Under the pieces are notes generated by a model, which ran no database searches, was not told the origin of the DNA, and was given only the letters and a program-made list of their open reading frames with translations. DNA of 64,000 nt, from positions 682,001-746,000 of the forward strand of contig NGZR01000002.1 in the NCBI GenBank assembly GCA_002197995.1. Direction: 5' to 3'. Positions 21,961 to 32,134 of the stretch are shown here, one piece after another. Positions within the stretch are counted from its first letter, which is position 1; every line of letters starts with the position of its first letter. The position numbers and the translations under genes are program-made. This DNA comes from Gaeumannomyces sp. JS-464. Its lineage: Eukaryota; Ascomycota; Sordariomycetes; Magnaporthales; Magnaporthaceae.

Positions 21961-23275
21961 TAAGGGCGATAAGGCTAAAAAAGGCCGAAACCTTTATAAA
22001 AGATATTATATAAACGAGGACGGAGTTTTGTACTTCCGAAAACGCTTGGTAATTCCCGCTTAAAAGGCATTTTAAGCTTAAATTATAGCATAATATTATA
22101 ACGATTTTCGAGCAAAGCATTTCGAAATATATAAAACCGTGGAATTAATTAAGCGCAAATTTTATTAAAAAAACGTGAATAAGGATATCGCGAAGTACGT
22201 TCGCTTTTGTTAAGCATGTTAAAAAGCGAAAATGCTAAAGCATAAACTTTATAACGAACTTTAGCCATTTTTATTACCCGAATGCCTTTTTTAAAAAATT
22301 AATTTAAATTTTATTACGGGGCTATTAAAATGTTTAACGTTTATAAGCTAAACGTATAATGCAATGCTTATAATGGTAAACCGTTTTACTAAATACGCTA
22401 AATTTATCCTCGTGCGAAAAACAATTTCGGCTTTTTCTTTTGCTTAAATGCTATAGCAATACGTTAAATGCTAATTTAGCACCCCCAAAAGCATTATAAA
22501 TAACCGAAATTCGCTATTTACCAGTTATTTTTAAATTAAATACAAAAAGGCGTTTTAATCCGCCCGTCGGCTGTTTATTGCGTTCCATTTTCAAATCGAC
22601 GGCTAAACCGAACGTATTTACCAAATGTTAACGCATTATTTGCAAACGTTTTATTAACCGGGAAAAGTTCGGCTAAATAACGGTATTATATAAAGCCGAA
22701 TTCGCTTATAATAACGCGAAGCATAAAACTATTAAAGTTAACCTTTTTAAAGCTTTGTATAGTTTTAACCCACGTATATGTAAGGTTATAACAAACTTAA
22801 AAAAAACTAAAATTTAAAAAGTATTAAAAAAGTTGTACCATATTCGTCGGATTAAAACCGATATACGGACGAACTATGCTTAAGCAATAAAAGCTTAACG
22901 CCGGTATTACAATTAAAAACGATAATTTTAAAAATACCAAAAAGGATAAATCGTTAAACTATTTATTTAAAACTTTCGGTTTAAAGTAAAAAGCGCAAAT
23001 TTGCATTATATATATTTATATGCTTATCGTAAAAAAGGTAAAAAGTTTTACTTATAAAGTTTAACTGCCAGTTAAATATAATCGATTATATAACGTTTTT
23101 TCCGTCGTTTTATTAAAATCGTAAAACGATTTTAAGCTTCGGGTTTTTAATTCCGCCTTTCCAAATTTTAAAAAAGGAAACCAAAAAGTGGGAAGTAAAA
23201 AACGTGGTCGATATGCAAAAGTAAAACGAATCCCGCTCGTTTTTAGTAAAATAAGCAAAATGGCCGGCAAAATAT
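21960..23275 (+). pseudogene. Gypsy-B integrase relic
   Basis: Plus-strand reading: NEDGVLYFRKRLVIPA, KTVELIKRKFY, KDIAKYVRFC (H2C2 finger), then MLIMVNRFTKYAKFILVRK, EIRYLPVIFKLNTKRRFNPP, VLYKAEFAYNNAKHKTIKV and FKALYSFNPRI. Typical Ty3/Gypsy integrase, broken by stops. Confidence 0.75.
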
Positions 23276-23279
23276 AACA

Positions 23280-24836
23280 TATAAAAACCGGAAAAACATT
23301 TAAATAACGTATAAAAGCTAATTAAAAGCTATTTAAAAAAAAAAGCGCAAAACGCACCGCAAATAAAATAACCTTGCTTCGGAGCTAAAAAAAAGTAAAA
23401 AAGGAAAAAAAAAGGAAAATGAAAGTTTAAAACCGCCGAAAAATCCTTAGCTATTATTTAACGTTTAATAACCGCGTTTTAACAAAAAAATCTTTATTGC
23501 TATTACTTTCCTTTTTAAATTCCAAATTATCGGTAAATCGGACTACGATTTAGGCTTTAGCGATTTGGTATAAAGTTAAATCGCCGTTAATATCGACGAA
23601 TAACAATACATTGCTAAATTTAATTTCCACCTCGCAATTTAAACCTTTTTTAAACTTTTCGTTCGAAAGGTCGAAAGCCGGACCTTCGTTAAAAACCTCT
23701 TATTATAGCTCCGAAAGCTGAAAAAAAAACGAATACCGTTAATGGCCGGGTTAAGCACGATTTCGTAAAAAAAGCACGAAGCGCAATCCCCAATTAGCGC
23801 GAGTTATACCGAAACCCGACTTTAAAAAATAAGCTGGCCTATTCGAGCTAGCATTTCGTTAATTTTAGCAAGCTCGTTATAAAAAGCGTGTTAAATATGC
23901 ATTCCCGAATACGCCGCGAATGTATGCTTTTCGTAAACAACTGGTAGTACCGAACACTTATAAGCAGGTTTTAAAACGTCGGGAAATAATATAAATTATA
24001 ATCGTCGAACTTTTAAAAAAAATAGCGATATAAAAGCTTTGCCGAAATTAAAAAGGCGAATTTAATAAAAATCCGACTATTATCGATAGCAAAATAAAAA
24101 AAACTATAACGAACCGAAAATAAATCGTAACGAAAAAACCATAAAGGTTTTTTTATAAAAACAAGTTAAAAAAGGCAAACCGCGTAATAGGCCTACCGAA
24201 AAACTTGGTAAACTATTATGCATTTATTAACATGTTTTTAATAAGCCTAAATCGATGTTAAAAAAAAACCCCGAAGTAAAAAACGATAAGCTTAATCCGG
24301 TAAATGCACCGAAAATAGCGGCTTGCTTTAATAATATCGGTAATACATACCAAGTCGTGCTTAAAATGCGTTCCACCTCGAAAAAAGTCGGTTATATAGC
24401 AATTATTATAAAAAAAAACGGCGTTAAACACTATTAAAAACCACCGTGCTAATAATAAAAGCAATTTAAACTCGTTAACGGTCCTTTTTTGCAAAAAAAC
24501 GCAAAGCAAAACAATGCTTTTTATAAGCGAAATCGTTAAGCTCGTCGAGCCGACGAGTAACGTTAACGGGGTATATTAAAAATAAAAGTATTTCGAAAGT
24601 CCAAATTAAAGCTAAACCGGAAAGCGAAATAATAAAAAAAAGCGGATTTTTTTAAAAATGCTATAATCGGCAAAATGGTAAAAGCTTTTTTCCGTAAAGC
24701 TAATTACGATCGCCCGTTCCGCATTATTAAAAGCGAAAAAGCAACGGCGAAATGCTTCGTTAACAATAGCGTTATAAAACATAATTTTGCGGCAAAATCG
24801 GGTTAGCGCACGCTCGAAACGAGCGAGCCGGAAAGG
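23280..24836 (+). other. unassigned AT-rich internal region of Gypsy-B
   Basis: About 1.5 kb after the integrase and before the nested element. No recognised domain. Longest open stretches are 60-83 codons and low complexity. It may be an extra ORF or long 3' non-coding part of Gypsy-B, too decayed to tell. Confidence 0.4.
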
Positions 24837-24841
24837 AGGAC

Positions 24842-24988
24842 TGTAAGGAGTTAGCCCGTGCGCCGGTGCCCTACTTTACCCACGAAAGCGTTACCCACCG
24901 GATTGTTACCTTTTTTTAAAAATACAAACAATACAAAGCTGTTTCCCTTTTTTGCAAGCGGCTTTGCGGCCGCTTTACACTTTTAACA
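24842..24988 (+). repeat. gag-only element 5' LTR
   Basis: 147 bp with TG...CA ends. Nearly the same as 26402-26548. Confidence 0.9.
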
Positions 24989-25038
24989 GGTTATAAGCCT
25001 TTAATTCCCATCGGAATAAAGCTACTTATAATTTCTTT

Positions 25039-25190
25039 TAGCCGGTGGCCGCGTTATTTTTCGTTGTTTTAGCCGGTGGCCGTAATTACGTTTTAAAAGC
25101 CGGTGGCCGCAATTACGTTTTAAAGGCCGGTGGCCGCAATTACGTTTTAAAGGCCGGTAGCCGCATAATAACGTCTTCCGGTGGAAGACG
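25039..25190 (+). repeat. 27-bp tandem repeat in the gag-only element
   Basis: About four to five units of GCCGGTGGCCGCAATTACG plus TTTTAAAG, followed by related CCGGTGGG motifs to about 25260. It lies between the primer site and gag, in the leader. CpG-rich in AT-rich surroundings. Confidence 0.8.
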
Positions 25191-25429
25191 TCTCCCGGTG
25201 GGAAATATCGCCCGGTGGGCATTACGTACTATTTACTTTGCTGTTACCCGGTGGGCGATAACGGGCCGTTTGCCCTACCTTTTCCTGTAGGCCGCTGCTT
25301 TACTTCCTTACTACTTTTGGGCCGCTGCTTTACTTTTGTCAATTTTTGCTTTATAATAACAATAACGACGGCAGTCGCCTACTGCCCACCACCGCCCGAA
25401 ATGTTTTTTACCTATAAAAAGGCAATTGT

Positions 25430-26290
25430 TAAAATACTTGCTTTGCAGGGGCCTTCCAATTTAAAAGCGTGAAAACGCGCCGTTAAAGTGCATTTAATCG
25501 CGGGCGGCGCCGACGATTACATTAGCGACAACCCGCTTTTTTAACCTAACGATCCGGCCGTTTTTAAAGCTTAAAAAGCTAAAAGGGTCCTCGTTTAGTA
25601 CTTTATTAAGCAATTAATTACGAAGGTTACCAACGAGCTTAAGCGATAAGGCTAAAGCTCCAAAGCCGACGATTCCGCCGCGACCTTAAAGCCTTTTAGC
25701 TCGCCGTTACTACTAAATCGGCCAAAATACCGACGCCTAACTCGATGGCTTAATAGAAAAGTTCGTTAGCTTTAAGGTATTTAAATATAACGATGTTAAA
25801 AAATACATTAACCGTTAGCTCGAGCTTAAAAAACAAATGGAAAAAGCCGGCGTTGTAATTCCGGACCGTTTTTTTGTTAATCACTTTGTTAAAGGTTTTT
25901 AAAAGCAATATTCAGTCGCCGTTACCGTCGTTTTAAGCGCCCACCTAATGCCCGCCGGCCGTACCCCGATCCAAATTATCCAGGCCGTTATCGAAAACGT
26001 AACTACTTTCGAATCGGCCGACTTTTCCCTAGCCAATACCAACGCGCCTACCGTTTGCATTAAAAAGAACTGTTTAATGGTTTTTCGCTTACCCCATTAC
26101 GACCGGTGCGGCAGGCATTATATAAAAAGTGACGACGGGTGCTAGCTATTGCACCTTAAGCTGGAGGAGGAATATTACAAGTAAAAGCAGCAGGCCGTTG
26201 CACAGGCTATAAAAACAGGAACGGTTGGAGGAGCTAACCCCCGGGCCGTTAATTATACCTTTAAAGTGCCTGTTAACCGCGGCAACGCTG
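25430..26290 (+). pseudogene. Copia-type gag relic
   Basis: Readable with stops: ALQGPSNLKA, KRAVKVHLIAGGADDYISDN, TKVTNELKR, KKQMEKAGVVIPDRFFVNHF, and a C-terminal zinc-binding-like segment HYDRCGRHYIKSDDGCWLLH (TGG read as TAG). The Copia element on the other strand near 47840-47760 has HHDKCGKHYKGGDDNCWLLH. That similarity ties the two elements. Confidence 0.65.
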
Positions 26291-26401
26291 GATAGTATGC
26301 CATATAATTAAAAAACTTAACACTACGGATATCGGGCTGTTGGTAGCAATTGCCGGCTGGAAATAGCTTCACTTTTGTAACGCTTTCGTAGTTATAGGGG
26401 G

Positions 26402-26548
26402 TGTAAGGAGTTGGCCCGTGCGCCGGTGCCTTACTTCACTTACGAAAGCGTTACCCACCGGATTGTTACCTTTTTTTAAGAACACAAACAATACAAAGCT
26501 GTTTCCCTTTTTTGTAAGCGGCTTTGCGGCCGCCTTACACTTTTAACA
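26402..26548 (+). repeat. gag-only element 3' LTR
   Basis: 147 bp with TG...CA ends, followed by AGGAC. Confidence 0.9.
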
Positions 26549-27132
26549 AGGACGAAAACGTATAACCGCGACCGCAATTGGAAAAGGAAACGTAATCGAA
26601 CGTAATCGAAACCGCAACCGTAATTAAAAAAAGCCTAAATCCGGGCTAAGCAAAAAGCGCAAAAGAATTGCGGGAAAAAAAAAGCGCTAACTTTAAAAAG
26701 CAAACGCAGGCTTTTATGCGTTAAAAGCGCGAGCTTTATAGGTAAATAAGCAATGCGAGGGCAAAAGAAATAAAGTAATAACTAGCGGCGTTTAATCGTC
26801 GCTATTAATTGTGTTATTAAAAGAAAGGAAAACAACGCCGGCCGGCCGGAAAAAACATAAAAGGTTTACCGGCAAAACCGCTTTTGCCTTAACCGTCGCC
26901 GGCTTTACACGGCTAACGCCACCGAAAACGCTACCAAAATCCCATAAGCCTTATTAGCACCCTGCCAAAAAAAAGCTATTCGCACTTTCACATTACCAAA
27001 AAACCATTTACCTTAAATGGTAAAAGTATTAACAATGGCCTGCCGCTAACTCGTTATAAACCGACCAAACCTCGACGCGACTATTTCGCTAACAGGCATT
27101 GCCGAAACGTTAGTGCTTTAAAAGGGGGATAA

Positions 27133-27415
27133 TGTAAGGAGGCTCGCCGCGATAATGGCGGGCTACCGCTATAGCAAAAAGCCTTAGCCCTGTTTACGGG
27201 CCCGGGCTACGTGGAGGCCTAAAGCACCCCAAGCACGTAACAAGGGCCTAAGGAGGGCTACGCTACTTAGGCAGTTTGTAAAAAGCAATTTTTAAATTGC
27301 CGGAACAAGCTAAAGTTGTCGTATTTACCTTATAGCAATATAGGCTTTTAACCCCTAATCACCGTTTACGGTTATCGTAATTACTTCGTACAAGCTTTCG
27401 GCTTACCTCGTAATA
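27133..27415 (+). repeat. Gypsy-B 3' LTR
   Basis: 283 bp, TGTAAGGAGGCTCGCC...CCTCGTAATA. Terminal CA has become TA. Followed by the CCCGT target duplication and by LINE sequence. Confidence 0.93.
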
Positions 27416-28720
27416 CCCGTATAAACTAGCATAATAGCAATTTATTTGCCAAAGCCATTTAATCGAACGGGTAAACAAAGCTTTAACCGCGTTTTTCCGG
27501 GCAGTAGTTCCGGTTTGAAAAACCGTACCGATAAACGCTTTGCATTACGAATCCGGCATTTTAAACGCCTAAGCGCTGTTAAAACAAGCCCGCTTCCGTT
27601 TTGCGGCCCGTATAAATACGGTATTAAAAAATTACCTTTTAACCGCAACGGTTAAACCGGCTTTTAACGTTCGAAAGCTTAAAGCAAGCTTGCCCGGCAA
27701 GCATACGACTTCGTTACAAAGGACGGCCGAACTCTTTCCGGCTTACACCCGCCCGGCTTACCTCTTTTATAAATATACGAGGTTTACGGCGGCCATTTAA
27801 AAAAAAAGCAGCCGTTAAAGCATTTACGGCGTGGCTTCGCACTTTCCCACTTACCGATGTTATAATATATAACGACGGGTTTAAAGTAAAAAACGGGGCA
27901 GTTAAATACGGCTGGGTAATACATTAAACCGGTTAACGCAAACTTTCTAAGCATGGCCGGCTAGCGCATCCCGCGGAAATATTCGACGGCAAAGCGGAAA
28001 AAGCCCGGATAGGCTTTTATAAAGCCGTTTGGAGCTTCCGTAATTGCACTTTTCATTTGTGCCTCGATAATACTTTGGCGGTTAACGGCTATTTAAGCAC
28101 GGCTTTTAATAGTTTATAAAAGGCTTTTAAAAAAATCCATTGCTTTATAAATAAATACCAGGTATACGTACGCTAATCCGCGGGCTATATAGGAATTCCC
28201 GAAAACGAAAAGGCAAACGCCGAAGCAAAATTAAAATCGGTTTTGCCAATACTTTAACTTTTTAAACTAACGGTGGCCGGAGTAAAAGCTTTAGCCCGGA
28301 AAACAGCCCGGGACGCTCGGAACGCATGGTTTACAAACAACTTTCCGGATCGGTATAAAGTTATAAGCCTTTCGCCGGCATTATAACATACGCTCGAAGC
28401 ATTGCAATTATACCGGAAAGTATTGCAACGGCTAATAGCCGCACGCACCGGCCACGGGGATTTTAACTAGTACTACCGAAAGTTCCAATACGAAAACGAT
28501 AACCCGTACCGCTACGGAAAAAACAAATCCCTTTTCCACTTTATGTTTTGCAAATTGGTTAAAACGGCAGAAAATAAATGGCTTATAACAGACCTTTTCC
28601 CGGCTTTCGACAAGCCCGGATATTAAAAACGGCTTTTTTAAAAGCCTTCCCTTTTTGCTTCGTTCGTCGAAGCAACTAACTACTATACTATCGCTAAACG
28701 ATAATAACGGGGCTTAAAAA
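27416..28720 (+). pseudogene. LINE ORF2 RNase H and C-terminal relic (after Gypsy-B)
   Basis: Reads VNKALTAFFRAVVPV, INALHYESGILNA, VIYNDGFKVKNGAVKYGWVI, LAHPAEIFDGKAEKARIGFY, FHLCLDNTLAVNGYLSTAFN, AGYIGIPENEKANAEAKL: an RNase H domain with YNDG in place of YSDG. Then LQRLIAARTGHGDFNQYYRK, a Tad1 C-terminal motif. Stops are few compared with the RT part. Confidence 0.8.
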
Positions 28721-30165
28721 GCCCGCATATATTTTTTTCCTTATTTTCCTACACTTTTTACCTTTTCTTTTATACTACCAAAACTAACAGTAAGCTCGTT
28801 AGTTTTTCGCACCTCCGGCCGGGCTTTGGGAATCCCGAAAACTTTTCAGCCTAAACCCCGGCCCCACCCTTTTATCGGCACATTCGCCGGCCGAACGCAC
28901 TACTACCACCCGCAACGCTTTATAACGCCTTGGCGTATATATATACGCCTTACCGCCGATCGCCCGCTTATTAACAAAAAGCGCCGAAACGCGGCCCGAT
29001 TTCCGTATGTTTTCGGGTTTAACTTTGCTAGCCGCCGGATAGCAATATGTAGTTTAATGTTTAGCTTAGGTAGCGCTAACACGTTATATGCCTTTTGGGA
29101 GGCAGGGATTGGTAAATCCCGATTTACTAACGTTAAATATACTTATTTACTTATTTACTTTCTCTTTTTACCGGCTTTTTTCCAAAACTCGTATTTGCTT
29201 TGCCATCGTTTAAATTGCGTTAAAAGTGCGAACCCGTCGTTAAATGCTAATTAGCTTTTTCCGGCGTAATTCGCGAATCGCCGAGGGTAATATGCGGCAT
29301 CGCTTTCGAATTTTTGCTTTTTTTGCTAACTTTTTTACCGGGGTTTTTATTACCCCGTTTGCGGAAAATTAATTTACTGTTTTTAAATTTTAAGCGTAAA
29401 AGCCGTCGAAATTAGGTTTCGCTTTTGCCTTTCGCATAACTTGCCTTTTTGCATATTCCGTCGCGGCTGTACTAATCGGTCCGATTACGATAAATAAGCC
29501 GCAAAGTCGTAAAAAAAAGCCTTTCCGAAATAAAAACACAAAAGGAAAAAAGGCTTTTTAAAATCTTTGCATTATCGGTAACGCTTGCGGCATTTTTGTA
29601 ATTGGTCGGGTAGGTCGGCTTGCGAATTGCTCCGAAAATCTTTCGAAGGTATTAAAGGTTGGAAGGCTTCGCGGACGAAAGGAAAAGGTAAAAGATGGCG
29701 GGCGGGGGCCGGGCGGATAAAATCGCACGTTTAACACGAAAAAAAGGCAGGTTGTTAATCGTTTAACGTTAACAGGAGTCGGAAATGTCCAGTAAGTAAA
29801 ATTGCGTTTAAAATTAAAGCGAGTGGGAAAGTTGGTAGCTTAATAATAAAAAAAATGGGGTAGGAAGGCGCAATAATCGCAAAACACGACGTGATTTAAA
29901 GCTAAAGCTTAAAAGGAGGAAAAACAAAAAAGGGCGGCGTTTAAACCCAAATAGGCAAAAACCAAAATCGTGGTTAAAGCGTGACAGTATTATGGCTTAG
30001 CGAAAAGTAAGCGGGAGAAATAAAAATGTAAAGTTAAAAGTATAACGAAAGGACTTTAAAAGACTAGAGCTTTATTTATGTCGCGGCCTAAAACGTCGAA
30101 AGCACGGCGCACTGTTTGGAAAAAGCGCTATACTCGATTAAAATGGGCGCTAAACTCGAAGGGGC
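28721..30165. other. AT-rich region: LINE 3' tail and unassigned sequence
   Basis: 28721-29250 fits the 3' untranslated part of the LINE (CCGCCGATCGCCC and a 142-codon chance frame). From 29250 to about 30165 nothing was recognised: AT-rich, no repeat pair, no domain. Confidence 0.4.
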
Positions 30166-30169
30166 AGGC

Positions 30170-31140
30170 AGCGACTTCGCGTTTACCAATTATAATATAA
30201 CCAATTAAGTCGATTTCCTTTTTATAGCGAAATTCGCTTATAATAATACTGCTTTAACAAATACCTTTATTACTTTTTTTTCGTTAATTACAGCTATTAT
30301 CCAGCTTCGAATAACCCTTTTTTTCTTAACCTAATATATAACTTAACTAGTAAATTTTACGCTTATTAAATAACCTAAATGCATTATAAAACCTGAAAAT
30401 GTTTTAATAAAACCCGGGAACGAATAAAGCATTAAGTAAATAAAATAAAAAGCCCTTTTCCGATTTTTACCGAAAGGTAACTCGTTATGCTTAACGCCCG
30501 TTATGTTAAAACCCAACGCTTTGCCAAAAAACTCGATTTTAAAATGCTTAGCCTTTTTTAAATTGTTAGGGTAATCTTTTTTACAGCGGTACGGCTTGCT
30601 TTCCTTACGTTTTGGAAAATTTATAATTCCTTCCACGTGTTTTTTATCGAGCTATATCGCGCTAGCATTTAAGCCCGGCTTAACTTTAACTAGGTTTTGC
30701 GTAACGCCCTTCCTATTAAAGGAAAATACATAATCGAAAAAATTATAAATTTTATAAAGGTATAAAATAAGGTTAAGTACCTCGTAAAATGGGAAGGTTA
30801 CCTAGCCAAAAAGGATTGGACTTAAAAACTTTGGAAGCATTTTAACGGCGAAAAAGCCAAAGCGGAAGTTAGGGCTTTCCACGGCAAATACCCCACTAAG
30901 CCACGGGATTTTAAAGTATAAAGGTTTCGGGGCGAGCCTTAAGGAAAGGAGGATAGTGTTACACGGAGGCAGTCACGAGGACGGAGCTTGGTCCGATCGC
31001 CCGCAAAGAATTGGTGCCCAACCTAAAGTGAGGCGACCAATGGGGCCGGGGCCGGGAAAGGTGCCCTGGATGCCTAAGCTCCGCACGGACCACAAAATCC
31101 CTCTATTTATTCCCTTCTTTTCCTTTAAATCCCCTCAACA
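30170..31140 (+). mobile_element. 5'-truncated Gypsy remnant (Gypsy-D): integrase end, chromodomain, 3' LTR
   Basis: Plus-strand reading: VDFLFIAKFAYNNT, QRFAKKLDFKMLSLF, LTFWKIYNSFHV, then chromodomain KYLVKWEGYLAKKDWT, LWKHFNGEKAKAEVRAFHGK. A purine tract (GGAAAGGAGGATAG) leads into TGTTACACGGAGGCAG, a Gypsy-type LTR running to about CCCTCAACA at 31140. The rest of the element is missing. The LTR part is not AT-mutated, so the damage stops near 30930. Confidence 0.75.
30957..31140 (+). repeat. probable Gypsy-D 3' LTR (solo partner)
   Basis: 184 bp, TGTTACACGGAGG...CCTCAACA, directly after a purine tract and the chromodomain reading. No second copy in the window, so the right end is inferred from TG...CA. 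Confidence 0.6.
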
Positions 31141-32134
31141 GATTCTGGCTCCTTAAGCATCTCTTAAGGCCCTGAATGATTATTAGCTTTCATAGAGTAA
31201 TACAATTTCTTCCAAGCCGACACTGTCCTTTTGTTACACCATGTCCCTGGCGGAGGTGGGGGTCCAAGGGAGCTGGTGTGCCCAAATAAGTTTTGACTTG
31301 AAGACTTACGGCGAGGAAAGAGGCCTAAGGGATTTCGGGTATTTGCCACAACTGGCCAGCTAATCAACCAATATTATCAAAAGCCCAAAGGCCGGGGTTG
31401 GTTAGAAGCGTACCATCGGGCTGAGAGTTCGTCGATTTGGTAAACTTGGAACCAACGCAAGAAACCACTTACACAGAGTGAGCACGTCCATGGTTGTATA
31501 TGTAACACTGTATAATTGCGACGCCAGCGGTGCCGCCAGGGAATATCGGCAAGGTGGAGAAGGAGTGTTGATATTGCACAGATGATCCTGACCATGGTTG
31601 CCGCCCTAAGACCTACACTGAAGCAGGGAAGGCTGTCTTGCTTTAATACACCATCATTTAGGCCGTAAGGTTGAATCCATTACGCTGCGGATGTACTGAG
31701 GGAGGTGGTGTGGAGTGACGTGCTAGCTGTTTCATGGAGGCTGTGTTCATGCGGCCACTCCTGAGCTGGAATGCTGCGGCAGTCCGCAGGATGCACGGAA
31801 ATCCCGACGTGGACCCAATGGGGGTGCCTGGGTGATGTTACCTCTATCCAATAGGTCGAAGCCGCAGGGGAAGGGAGGCTAAGAATATGAAAGCGCGCGA
31901 ATTAGCCGTTAGGGCTTGGTAATTCGGCATGAATGCCCGGGCAGCCACCAGCCACTGGGCATCCTTGCCCCTCTTTGTGCTCTTTGCTACAATTTGGCGT
32001 GGACGTCTGCAGCCAAAGCCCATGACCATCCCAAGCCCAGCATCGATACCCACGCAACTTCCATCGTTCCCTCACTTAAAACCCTAAACTCGGTGCGAAA
32101 AATCCAAAAGCCTAGCAATAATTACCTAGTGATC
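31141..32134. other. non-coding region upstream of the NLR gene
   Basis: Normal base composition and no supported gene. Short open frames of 60-72 codons have no recognisable domain. It may hold the NLR promoter or an older repeat. Confidence 0.4.

Larger units (their letters stand above)
24842..26548 (+). mobile_element. gag-only LTR element related to Copia (non-autonomous)
   Basis: A 1707-bp element with 147-bp LTRs (TGTAAGGAGTT...CTTTTAACA) and a perfect AGGAC target duplication (24837-24841 and 26549-26553). Just after the 5' LTR is GGTTATAAGCC, the same primer-binding-type sequence as in the Copia element here. A purine tract (TTATAGGGGG) precedes the 3' LTR. The interior has only a 27-bp tandem repeat and a gag-like reading; no protease, integrase or RT. 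It would need enzymes from a Copia relative. Confidence 0.85.
16772..27415 (+). mobile_element. Gypsy-B LTR retrotransposon, dead, carrying a nested gag-only element
   Basis: Two 283-bp LTRs and a perfect CCCGT target duplication (16767-16771 and 27416-27420). A purine tract (AAAAGGGGGAT) precedes the 3' LTR. Plus-strand order: gag with CCHC knuckle, RT, RNase H region, an 18-bp minisatellite, H2C2/integrase, then about 2 kb unassigned, interrupted by the element at 24842-26548. About 8.9 kb without the nested insertion, larger than most Gypsy elements. Inserted in the LINE just after ALYGGRS...GKTK. Confidence 0.9.
5990..29250 (+). mobile_element. Tad1-type LINE retrotransposon, split by two Gypsy elements
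   Basis: A near-complete but dead LINE on the plus strand in three pieces: 5990-9105, 15503-16771 and 27416-29250. Order of parts: ORF1 with CCHC-type knuckles, AP-endonuclease, reverse transcriptase, RNase H, C-terminal region. The pieces rejoin exactly at the target duplications of Gypsy-A (CGGGG) and Gypsy-B (CCCGT). Without the insertions it is about 6.2 kb, normal for the family. Heavy C-to-T damage has introduced stops throughout. The 5' and 3' limits are approximate, and no poly-A tail was recognised. Confidence 0.8.

Noticed and set aside
21582..22120. Long repetitive ORFs on both strands
   Set aside because: Result of an 18-bp period without stops in several frames, not separate proteins.
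16771..27420. Two independent 283-bp short elements
   Set aside because: They are the two LTRs of one element: same orientation, CCCGT on both outer sides, Gypsy domains between.
30343..30636. 97-codon minus-strand ORF (FPKRKESKPYRCKKDYPN)
   Set aside because: Antisense of the Gypsy-D integrase C-terminus, which reads QRFAKKLDFKML and FWKIYNSFHV on the plus strand.
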